A stretch of 64,000 nucleotides of DNA from Pyronema omphalodes (taxonomy: Eukaryota > Ascomycota > Pezizomycetes > Pezizales > Pyronemataceae): assembly GCA_024516155.1 (NCBI GenBank), contig JAJJXM010000008.1:1054001-1118000 (forward strand), written 5' to 3'. The notes beneath the pieces are model-generated. The model searched no databases. It had not been told where the DNA came from and saw only the letters and a list, made by a program, of their open reading frames with translations. The position numbers and the translations under genes were made by a program. Shown piece by piece: positions 20,275-30,420 of the stretch. Each line of letters starts with the position of its first letter. Position 1 is the first letter of the stretch.

Positions 20275-23072
20275 TTAGAGCGAAACAAGGGAAGAGGGAT
20301 CCTGGCAAAAGTCGACACGAGCATATTTGAGTCTCAACGGATCGCTAGCAATTGCAGCATTCAATGCCGCCTTCATCAGAATAGCATCTTCAATACTAAC
20401 CATCACCAAGTGGCAGGTGTTTCTGTTCTCATTAGGAGTCACCTGCTGGACATAGCGTTGGAAGACACTGTCACTTCCAATTATTTGGCCGTGAATCCAG
20501 CGGGAAATCTCGGTATTGGACATGTCATGTGGGAGGTCCTTAATGACGAGGGCGCGCGTGTTTGTCTTGTTCCAGCGACGCAAGGGAGTGAGAAGCTTTT
20601 GCGGAACCTTGCGGTGGACAACGCCAGTTCCCATAATTCTGGAATGAGCAGTTGCATGGTATAAAGCAAACCTGTCCGCGGACTCTTCATCAACAAAATA
20701 AACCACCGCCATCGTCTTGACGAATTTCTCCATGATTGTCATCATTTCCGGTTCGGAACATTCGCTATCGCTGTGGTCATCGAAGTCGCTGCTCACCTCA
20801 CTATCGAAAGATGCACGGGGCTCTGGGAACATACACGACTGCACTGTCTCTGCCTTGGCCTCCTTATCTCCCTGTTCCACTTTATCCTCCTCCTCCCCGT
20901 TATTTGTACTTTCCTTGGCAACAGGTACTTGTCTGGGAACCTCCGTAGTGCTGTGCCATAGGAAAATGCTATGAATGGGTCCACCTTTGATTTCGGCAGC
21001 CAGATTCTTCCAGTTCGTGATGGGAGGAAGGTTGTTGATGAAACAACCAACGCTTGCAGAATCGAGGGGACCTAAATCCTTGGGGTGGAACTGGGCCTTC
21101 GCAGATGTAAAGTAGGATTGAGAGCTCAATTTGACTGGGCCAGGCACAGGTTTTGCTGAATAGGTGTCACGATTTCTCGGGCGTTGAGAGAGGTGTTGAG
21201 ACCGGGAAGACTTGTTTTGCTGACACGTTTGCTGCTGTTTTGGCCCCCGTCCGTCGTCGTTTTTCCGATTTCTGTTCTTAGCGGATCTCGGTTGACTGAC
21301 GTCAGAGGAACGGGCTGCTTTCTGGGAACTACCAATAGTGGATTGTGGCGTTGCAACGGGATTGGAATTTTCAGCGACAGGAGTGGCTTTCCGAGTGTGA
21401 GTAATCTCCAGAGGCACGACAGGCTGGTCCTTATGGCCATCAGGGGATGCTTTTTGTAGTTGAGAGGTTTGAACCTTGACCTGGGCTATGACGGTGGTCT
21501 GAATTTTCTCTGGCGCAACTATGGCAGGATTCTGTACAGTAATAGGCCCCGGCTCTGCTCGAGGGTTCACAGTAGTGGTTGAAGGGTGAACCGGCTTCGT
21601 AATGACTGACGCTGAGGGAGCCGCGGGGGTGTGGAGAGGAAGAGCACCGGGCTTCACTTTGCCGAAGATGTTTGCCGCAGGAGCAGAAACTGCAATCGGT
21701 GCTGGCCGCTGTCGCCCAAAGATGTCAACCTTTGATCTAGGTCCAAAGTCCTGCGGCACAATGATCGGTGTATCCAAGTAATCTAAGGCAATGATCTCAA
21801 CGTCTTCAGACTGGGGGCAGGTGCTGTCGTCCTGCCTTTCGGTGATGGATGTTGTGGTCGTTGAGACATCAGTTTCACGGTCCCCTTGTTCAACGATAAC
21901 ACTGTGGGAGTCGTCGCTGTCGCAAGTCAAAACGGCACTATTACTGCATACATGATTAGTTTATTTTGTCCAAGCATAGCAGTCGAGACTGTATTATACT
22001 TTTCAACAGCTGTAGAGGCGTCTTCGGTTTCTGAAGGTGTGTTAAGGTTCTGCGAAGTAGTAAAGGCGTTGGTAGAGTCACTCAAAGCTTCAATAGGCGT
22101 ACCCAACGAATCGGGCAAGTCATCCCTGCTGGTGTTGGTAATTTGTACTCGTTCAGGCATGGTAGCCGGGCGTATCGTACCTTTCTAATATGTCTTCGCT
22201 GTCCGAAGGGGAAAAATCTGGATCAGAAGTAAGACAAATATCCGGAGAGGATGCCATGTCGCAAGTTGATGAATGTGACGCGGGGGAATATCTATTGAGG
22301 ATATTTAGCTCTTATAGTTCACACTGGCAGTACTAGCGGTGGTATCCTACTCATCCGAAGTTGTGTCCTGGATAGGCTGCTTAACGGGACATGACGACAC
22401 CCGAAGTTCATGCTTGACGGAGCGGCTACGCTCTGGCTTTTGCGCCGTCACTTTCAGTTCATGTCCGCTCATGATTAACTCTAAGATAGCCAGAAATAGC
22501 GGCTCTGTATGGGAAAATTCCTTAACGTCCAGCCCCACGGACTGAAATTCCGCAGGGGCGGAGGGAGAAGCGTCAACATCGGGACAGCCTACCGTAGGCG
22601 CAGGTTGATTTGCTGTCGCTTTGGGCATCACGGGCATTCCTGGGGAAGTAACACATTTCTGCTCTAACTGGTTGCTTTTGGAAGTTTGGAGTTTGGAAGC
22701 CAGTTTCTTGACATTCAGTTCTTGTGGTTTCTTAGGATGTTGCCGGGGGCCATGGCCGCCCTTAGGAACGGGGCCAGACTGAGAATCGTCATCGGAATCA
22801 AAGAGAGTACGCTCGCTCCGAAATTTGTCTCCGTCCATGGTACAAGTAAACTTGAACTGCTTCCGTGTAGTAGGTGCAAGTTGAGCATTAGCTATAACCC
22901 ATTCGTCGCTGCTGGAGCCTGTGACATTTTTTCTCTCCTTCTGGTTGCTGTTCGACTGTCCAGGCCTGCTGCGTTTGTGAGGGGGGAGTCTGTTATTCTG
23001 CCCAGCATTCTGGGATTCGGTTGGGAGGCTGGAGGTACGCGGAACTATGGAATACTCTTGAGGAGAGACCAT
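20275..23072 (-). CDS. Large unknown protein with RRM-like segments (gene A)
   Basis: Four exons fit: 23072-22351, 22291-22181, 22128-22000 and 21943-20275. Introns are 59, 52 and 56 nt (donors GTAGGA, GTACGA, GTATAA), all phases agree, and the total is 876 residues. Exon 1 alone would end at a TAG that is part of the first donor; after splicing the frame stays open to the next ATG, so one gene is more likely than two. The N-terminal two thirds are low-complexity Ser/Pro/Gln/Lys. Two RRM-like beta-alpha-beta segments follow. One is at about 612-765 (GCFINNLPPITNWKNLAAEI ... MAVVYFVDEESADRFALYHA, split by an acidic insert). The other is at about 780-865 (TRALVIKDLPHDMSNTEISRW, with a later HLVMVSIEDAILMKAAL). 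RNP aromatic residues are mostly absent, so RNA binding is inference. It appears distantly related to gene C at 26289-29414. Confidence 0.75.
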
Positions 23073-24622
23073 CGTGGATGTTGGTGTAACGAGTAAGCTA
23101 AAGTAGACTGCTTAGGATATTCGCTTGTCGTACTTTCGAATGGTGCGGTGTTCCAGTGATCGCTGGGCTAACCTGCTTTATACGGTAAATTGCGGATGAA
23201 GTTTCTCTCTGTGACACAGACAGAGATAGCAGTCTGACTGGGCGATGAGGTTAGAGATTGTATAAGATTGACGTTGTAAAAGAGCGTAATTGCTGAAAAA
23301 TGGGGCGGTGATGCTGGATAAAGTGGGGAGAGCTTCACGCGGGGTAAGCTAGCCTAAGTGTAATGACGTCGCGTATCGGCGCGTCAAAATCAAAGAGGTT
23401 CGCGGCTGAAGAAGATAGCGTGTATATAAGCTGCACAGGAAAAGCAGTCCAAAGGCCAATAGTCGGAGCGTATTGATATGTGTTGGATAGACAACAGAGA
23501 CAGGCGTAAATTAAGGTGTCGGACTGCGAGCTAAGTGGAGGACGGATGGTGGACCATGGTGTATTTCTGGGGAAGAAAGGATAGAAGTGCGTTAGGGATT
23601 GCGCGGGGTTACAGTTCCTGCAAAGCAATGACCTGATAGTGACTTGTTTGCCAAACCAAGAACTGCCAGTAGGATACTAGCGGACGGTGTTTAACCGTGC
23701 CCGTTGCTACAGAATTAAAATGCATACATATTTCACGATTGCGGGTAAAACTCCCGTTCATCAGATGGCCCGCAAACGTCGGTGCACAAAGCAGTTGAAT
23801 ATCTCTAAATTAATAAGTTTTTTTTTTCATTGCAAGTGCGATTGTTCACTAAATACCTGTGTATGAAGACTACATAATTGAAAGAAATATCTGATAATAG
23901 GATCAATTACGACCGTATCAACTGATTCGCTCCGTTAAGGAAGTCGTTAAAGTTACACCAGGGATGCTATGTAGACGCGACGTAGGGTTCTAGCGGCGAA
24001 GTGAGGAGCAAACGCGGCGCCAAGGGGAAGGAGCCCTTGGAGGGCACGAGAGTGCAGTGGTGTCAAGCCCTCAACAACGGATTCTCACGGGGCCATAAGT
24101 GCACAGGGCGTTTCCCGTACTCTGGAGACCACCTACTCTGTAACTTTAATATTCTGTAAAAATTTGTGCAATATGTTTTAAAATATAACCAGCGTACTAC
24201 AATTTCTTTTCTTGACTTTGTGTTCGCAGCATTGGTCAAGCCAATATGTTTCTTCCCGTAAACGTGTGTATCATACCATGGACACCAAACACGGCTATGC
24301 ACATAGAATGTGAACTTCGTTGGAATGTTGATGGTGATGAAACTCCGTTGCAGGTATCCGGCTTTGTTCGCCATGTAGGCGCTGTTTTGTTTCTATAACC
24401 AATTAAAAACATAGCGCGAAAGAATGTGTCGGACATGAGAAAGAAAATTCCAAAACAAAAAAGAAAAGATCGATTTACTATCCTTAGTACATCCCCCGAA
24501 TATTTACGCATTATGAGACATACTATAAATACAAAGGTCTGAAGTGAAATATTCGGTAACAGCCACAAAATAATGACCTGCAAGGATAGAAGAGATGGGC
24601 ATTCAAGAAACATATCGCTCCA
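23073..24622. other. Intergenic, 1.55 kb
   Basis: Promoter of gene A at the left end. No gene supported; the short frames at 23.3-23.6 and 24.1-24.6 kb show no domain. A T10 run is at 23819-23828. Confidence 0.5.
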
Positions 24623-25501
24623 TTACTCAGATTCAGTTGTTGTATTATTCCCCATTTCGCATTGATCCCAATTGATAAACTGCTCCCAATCCTCTGATTC
24701 TCTTACACCAGGAGCCGGTGACTTCTGGCTTCTTTTATCAGACCAAACATGATGCGAAAAAGGATGGCCTTCCTGAGGCAGCTGCTGTAGTATTTGCCTG
24801 GGGTGAACTGTAATCTTTCCATCAATCTGAGCTCTACGGGCAAAATTCATAGCCATGTAGGATACATCTCTTTCCCTGCTTCCACTTTGATACAATCCCC
24901 CGAGATGACCAAAATTCTCACGTTTACTACCCTTGGGTTCGATAATCGGGGCTTCTGTGGAGTTAGATGTCCAGATGGGTTTCAAGTCAGGTGTCAAGGA
25001 CGGAATAATATCCTCCTGCAGTGTCGGAACACGCAAGTGCGTATTACTATCCTGGTTAAACCATAGCATCGGTGCCTGGGTTACCTTTGAATCATGTTGT
25101 GGCAGTGACGGCGTATGGGGTTCAGGACTTCTCCATGCAACAACCATGCCAAAGTCATTGTAAATTGCATCTTTTCCGTCGGGTACCTCATTCACACCAC
25201 TCGGAGGAGCTTGTGGCTGCCCTTGAACTTTGTTGTGTAGATGATTGCGAGCGGGAGGAGTAGGGATACTACGAGTAGCAGTATGTGAGCGGGGTGGTTG
25301 TTTCATAGCTGGCTGCATAGACTGCCGCATAAGCTTGACGTAGGCAGGGTGAACTCCTGGCCTGATGGGAGGCCCCATTGGCTGGCCGGATAGAGTAATG
25401 GAATCTCCATTAGCAATGACGCTGGAAGGAGTAGAGTGTTGAGTAGGCCTGTGTGCAGGTTTGTCGGAGGCAGGGCGACGAACGTTCTTGATTTTGGCCA
25501 T
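24623..25501 (-). CDS. Unknown Pro/Gln/Ser-rich protein (gene B)
   Basis: ATG at 25501 to stop at 24623, 292 residues. N-terminal 100 residues are basic and Pro-rich (MAKIKNVRRPASDKP start). The middle has a more structured-looking part (GMVVAWRSPEPHTPSLPQHD; LKPIWTSNSTEAPIIEPKG) and the end is acidic with tryptophans (EDWEQFINWDQCEMGNN). No family recognised. The ATG overlaps the stop of an upstream frame as TAATG at 25503-25499. That upstream frame (25501-25764) and another (25674-26120) look protein-like but have no ATG and no convincing splice sites into this gene, so the true 5' end is uncertain. It lies between two RRM-like genes and might function with them; that is inference from position only. 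Confidence 0.55.
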   Translation of the reverse strand: MAKIKNVRRPASDKPAHRPTQHSTPSSVIANGDSITLSGQPMGPPIRPGVHPAYVKLMRQSMQPAMKQPPRSHTATRSIPTPPARNHLHNKVQGQPQAPPSGVNEVPDGKDAIYNDFGMVVAWRSPEPHTPSLPQHDSKVTQAPMLWFNQDSNTHLRVPTLQEDIIPSLTPDLKPIWTSNSTEAPIIEPKGSKRENFGHLGGLYQSGSRERDVSYMAMNFARRAQIDGKITVHPRQILQQLPQEGHPFSHHVWSDKRSQKSPAPGVRESEDWEQFINWDQCEMGNNTTTESE

Positions 25502-26288
25502 TAGCAGAATTGAGTAGCTCGTGGACTGGAAGGATCATTCGATGGCGTTTCGGCGACGGGTGAGGCAAACAAAGAACCCGATGGCCCTTTATCTATCCTG
25601 ACGATGTTGACTATGTCGTCATGAGCATTGGGTATTTGGTGCCTTCGATGGAGGTGGAATTGGAGAGCCGCAGTCACACACATAAACCCCTCGCGTGCTG
25701 AAGGGCCGAAGGGTAGTTCTTGAGGGGTAAAGTTCGATCCTCCAGGGGCTGAAATATTCTCCACGCTTTATTTCTTCCGGAGAGTCCTTGGGTATCCACA
25801 ATCTCGAGGAACGTCCAGTTCCAGAATATTAACGTTTTTGGTGTGAGTATTGCTTGCTTTTCCATTGGTATGGGCTGAATTGGACTGATGGTTACCTGAG
25901 TAGTTTGTCTGGAGGAAGTGTTAGTTCTTTGTTCCTGGGAGTGCAAAATATCACCACAAGTGTTGATTCTAGAATCAAACTCTGGTGATGCTGAGAGCGT
26001 AGTCAACCGCAGCAGAATTGGGAGAAGGTTTCCAGCCAACACATTGAAACTACACCTACAGCAGCCGAGAAAACTATAATCCAGCCGATCCCTCGGAAAA
26101 TTCTCTTCCTCCACATCCACACTCCATCATTCCTCCATAGTTCGCCATCATCCTCAAGTAGCCATCGCCTACCTGACTGTGAAGCCGAACTTCAACTAAT
26201 TTTACATTCTCATTGGAGGACCAAGGTAACATCTTCGCTTTTCTCTCTTGCTTGACGAAGTAATCTAACCATCGATAGTACTTTCAAG
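25502..26288. other. 5' region between gene B (minus) and gene C (plus)
   Basis: This 787-bp interval separates the two divergent start codons. Minus-strand frames at 25501-25764 and 25674-26120 are long for their size but start with GTG or lack an ATG; they could be unrecognised upstream exons of gene B or chance. The plus-strand start of gene C is preceded by a C/T-rich stretch near 26240. Confidence 0.45.
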
Positions 26289-29200
26289 ATGGCCTCTCCA
26301 TCTCCGTCAAAGTCCGCCAACTCCGGCTCCCGCAAGCTCGCCCAGGTACCAGGAAACATTGCCCCTGTACCCAAAAGTCTTACTACTCAGCTATCTCGTT
26401 CCCGCGCACCCTCTGGTTCAGAGTCGGTTGTGTCTCGCGCTGGCGACAACATGCTTCGCCGTCGGGTTATGGAGCTTGAGTGCGAAGTCAGACAAACGAA
26501 ATCCCACCACCAGATTGATAAGGAGGTCCTGAATGACAAGATCCGGATCTTGGAGGAACAGATTGCGGAATATGAAGAGTTGATTGAGGAGCACGAGGCT
26601 GCTTTGGGGCAGGACCCAACAGAGTCTGAGGCGTACAAGATCATGTCTTCTTCGTTAGAGGGCAAGATCCGAGAACTTCTCGTAAGCAACAAGGAAGCTA
26701 ATAACAAGATTCACGAGTTGGAAGCCTTGATAGGCAGAGGAAAGGCTGCCGAACTGAAGAACGCCGAGTTAGTCAAGGAAAAAAAGGATCTAGAGTTGCA
26801 GGTCACCAAGATTAAGAGTTTTCACCGGCAGGATATGGGCCATGCCATTGAAGAGGTGAAGGCGATGAAGGCCCGTTGGACTGAGACTAAAGACGAATGC
26901 GAAGCTTTACGTAGCGAGGTTAAGGTAAGCGGCTAAATACTGCGACGAAGTCAATGCCCTGTCAGCTGACAACTTTCCGCATAGCAACTGCAAGAAACCA
27001 TCACCAAACTAGAGAAAACACTTTCTGAGGTCAAGAGCTCCAACACAAATCTTGTCCAAGAAATTGAGGCTTTGCGTATCAAAGATTCAACCAACAGCAA
27101 GCAGCTCCATGAGACAGAAACAGAGCTGCAAAAGTCGCAGGAGGAGGTTGCCCGTGTTATGGAGCACAACAAGACTCTTCTTGGGCGGATGCAAGACGCG
27201 ATCCGCAAGCAAATGCTTGAACTGGCGCCAGAGAACAACGAAAACGCTATTCTCACAAAATCTAGAGGAAACATCGGATCTCCTAGTAAGTGCCAATATG
27301 CTCACCCTACAAGACGGATTATTTACAAACTTATTTTAGACCCTGTGACAGTAGAAACAAACGACAAGCATCATAGTACTACCGTGCACGACGAAGAGCC
27401 GCCTGAAAACCACAACGACGAAAAAGTCCAACAGCAAATCGTTGACGAGCACTACCAGAGTGATGCGGACTCTGAAGATTCAGACGATGCTGTTTTCGAG
27501 TGGGACTTTGATACCAATACCAAGAATGAGAACGGCACGGAAAACCCCTCAGATTCCAACTCAGCCGAGCCGGACTCCGATATCCCTCAACACACGGAAG
27601 ACTTTGTGGAGGAGCAGCTCCGGCAGATCATGCAAGGGGCTCGCGAAAATGTCCTTGCCGCAGACGCTTCTACGGACACCATCCTCAGACATTCACCTGC
27701 AGTGTCAGATTCCAGCGTCCTTGACGAACTCGAATCAGTCTCTGCTCATTCATCTGTTTCAAAAAGCGCTCCAATGCCCCCGTGGCATGATGAATGGAGC
27801 ATTGGAGAACTTCCCAAGCGCTTCGAAGAGATTCGAGAGATTACCTTCAAGAACATTCCGGATGACGTTGACAACTTCGCAGCTGTATTTAAGCAGTTGT
27901 CAACAGGTATGATTGAGCAGGTGGCACTTGTGAAAAATTCCCTACACATAGTTTTCTTCGATCCCGTCGCAGCACGCGACCAGTACGTGGAGTTGTATAA
28001 CCGTGGACTTTATATTCCTAAGTCTGGTGCTCCGCCTCAAACCAGTGCAACGAGTGTTGTTAATAGAGCGACCGGTATGGACTCTCTGGCAGACAACCGT
28101 GTCTTTTTGCCACAGCCATTTGAATATACCCCATATTCGCGCGCTCCATCTGTCGCTCTTCAGAAAGCTGTTCAGGATGGTCTAACAAGAGTCTTGTTGA
28201 TGCGCGGAATGATCCCTGGCCTGAAGGTGCGAAAGATTGCGTCAGACATCATCAGAGGTGTTCCTGGTATCCCGCATCACGCAGGATTTGTCTTCGAGCA
28301 TATTCAGATTAACGAGCAGCAGGAGCTCGTTGTTATTAGATTCACCTCTCTGTTTCACTGCGCCCGAGTATACAATGGTCTGCATTCCAATTGTCCTCAG
28401 TATAAAGATTTCAAATTAGAATATGGAAACGATCCATGTCAGCAAGCTCCTGCGTGTGAGCCAACTTCAACTCCAGAGTCGGCTCAGGAAAACGACGAAC
28501 ATCAAGATCAGGCAGAAGATAGCGAGGCAACTCGGCCAGAGGACCATCAGAAGTCTCCGAAATTTCAGCAAGAGCATAGGATTAACACTCCCGAGATCCA
28601 GTCACCGAAGCCAATGCGTGTCAATCCTCCGTTCGCTCCGGCCAATACTGACTATGTCGAGCATACCGCTGCAGTCACCCCTGACGACACAAAGAAGGAC
28701 CAGAAGCCCCAGAATCTCCCGACCCAAAACAAGCAGTCCTGGAATTCAAAAGATACTCCTGCTTTAAGAGCACCTTTTACTGGCAATAAGAACACCATGG
28801 TACCCCTCCCTACTCCTGAGACGATTCCGACCGGAACTCCCATCCCCATGGAAGATTACACCATGCGTACCGTTTGTATCTCCGGATTGCCCGAGCGGAT
28901 GAACTATGCGACTCTCCTGCCATTTATCAGAGGAGGAGCCATTGATTGTGTCCGCCTCAACGTCATCGAGCGCAATGCCTTTGTCCTCTTTCTTCGTGCC
29001 AAGGCTGCTGCTGCTTACCGCGATTACCTCTTGATTAACGAAGTTGCCATTAACGGTCACCGCATTCGGGTGTTGCCTCCCAATTCAATCCGTTTGAACT
29101 CAATTCGCATTTACCATCCGTCCCAGGTCTTTTATGGCGGTCTTTCTCGCTGTCTCTTTGTTAAGGGTATCAGCAGGAACATCTCTCCTGCTGTCCTTAA

Positions 29201-29414
29201 GATTGATCTTTCTCGTATGAACCCGACCATGTCCCTAGAGTACGAATGTGTCATTGTCGGTGATGGTTGTGCCAGAATCCGCTGTACTTCTATTGCTGTT
29301 GCGGAGTTTATTCATGACAACCTTCACAAACATACCAAGTACGTCGATACTGTTACAAAATACGAGTTAGATCCTTGCACTGGTAATGTCTTTACTATTG
29401 GTCACGACAATTAG
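26289..29414 (+). CDS. Coiled-coil protein with four RRM-like segments (gene C)
   Basis: Three exons: 26289-26924, 26985-27285 and 27340-29414. Introns are 60 nt (GTAAGC...CATAG) and 54 nt (GTAAGT...TTTTAG; in-frame, so invisible to simple ORF calling). The product is 1003 residues. About residues 53-300 form a heptad-rich coiled coil (for example NDKIRILEEQIAEYEELIEE). An acidic disordered linker follows. Then come four RRM-like units at about 474-540 (ITFKNIPDDVDNF ... LHIVFFDPVAARDQY), 590-676 (TRVLLMRGMIPGLKVRKIAS), 820-890 (RTVCISGLPERMNYATLLPF ... AFVLFLRAKAAAAYRDY) and 915-976 (CLFVKGISRNISPAVLKIDL). A Pro/Gln linker lies between units 2 and 3. The pattern betaA-loop-helix-beta with (V/I)xFxxxxAA in the RNP1 position supports a degenerate RRM. 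No named homologue recognised. Related to gene A by order of its units. Confidence 0.82.
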
Positions 29415-30420
29415 TTTCCTGAACGTGTCCTGGTTATGAATATTACACCAACTGAAACGCGATTTAGGGCAGGGTGCGCGATATGGTTAAGCGGATTTTC
29501 CTATTATCTTTCTTTTTTTTTAAACTCCAAATATCCATTGCTGTTCTAATAGTTCTATTTACTTTCTCTTTGCCTTGGTTCGAGGTATGCTTGTATAATT
29601 GTTTTTACTGTAGTTAATCCACAATACCATGCTCATTAGAACCAAAAATCACCATCTTCATCCATCAAGTGCTTGCCCGTGACCTGTAATGTATTGTCCT
29701 TTTCAATCTCCGCTTATAGACAATCTTCTTTTTAGACTTCAAGACTAATCGAATGTCATTATCGACGTATCTAACCCTATTCACCTGTTCATTCTCGTAT
29801 CACTAAACAGATCGGAAACGGAATTTTACATCACGGATACACCTCATATCACTCGGCCATTAGACAGGAATGTTTTGCCTTACATTTTAGCTGGTGGGTG
29901 ATCTTGCGCGACAAATGATACACAAGAAATGTTTCTTTTGAAGTATGCCTGGTTTCAGATGTATCGTCGGTGGTGGTGGAGGTGGAAACTCAGTTATATC
30001 TTTGTACGGTCTAGCAGACTGTGACCATCACCGCTATCAATACCACCCACCTTTTATCCACCTCCACTTTTCTCTCTCTTGGTAATCTGTCTTTGACGGA
30101 TACACGACAGATATCAAACGACAAATGATACATGACAAATGAATCTGAGACTCAACATATTATTTAGGAAATAATAATAACTCCAGATGACGCCGTTCAG
30201 AAATTGACAGAGATTGAAATATCCCCCCCCCCCCCCCCCCCCCGCCTCCCAATGAACTCATTTACATACAAAAGAAAAACGAATTTGACGGTTAAATAGA
30301 ACGCTTTGACACGCATGGGGGTTAATAACCGCGACAGCATAGCGCACCCGCTATCTACTTATCTTTCACCTTCTCAACAGCAACCATACGAGTGCTCTCG
30401 ATCTCACCATCCCAACCAGT
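29415..30420. other. Intergenic between convergent genes C and D
   Basis: About 1 kb of non-coding sequence. The ACGACAAATGATACA(C/T) string recurs near 29908 and 30118. A 21-C run lies at 30223-30243. No gene. Confidence 0.5.
30223..30243. repeat. Poly-C tract (21 C)
   Basis: Uninterrupted, identical in length to the one at 18299-18319 and likewise close to the 3' end of a minus-strand gene (gene D stop at 30421). Confidence 0.95.

Noticed and set aside
25674..26120. 148-codon minus frame upstream of gene B
   Set aside because: No ATG (starts with GTG) and I found no splice sites linking it to gene B, though I keep it as a possible missed exon.
26387..27305. Minus-strand frames opposite gene C
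   Set aside because: Complement of the coiled-coil coding region, Ser/Leu/Arg-rich as expected of such shadows.
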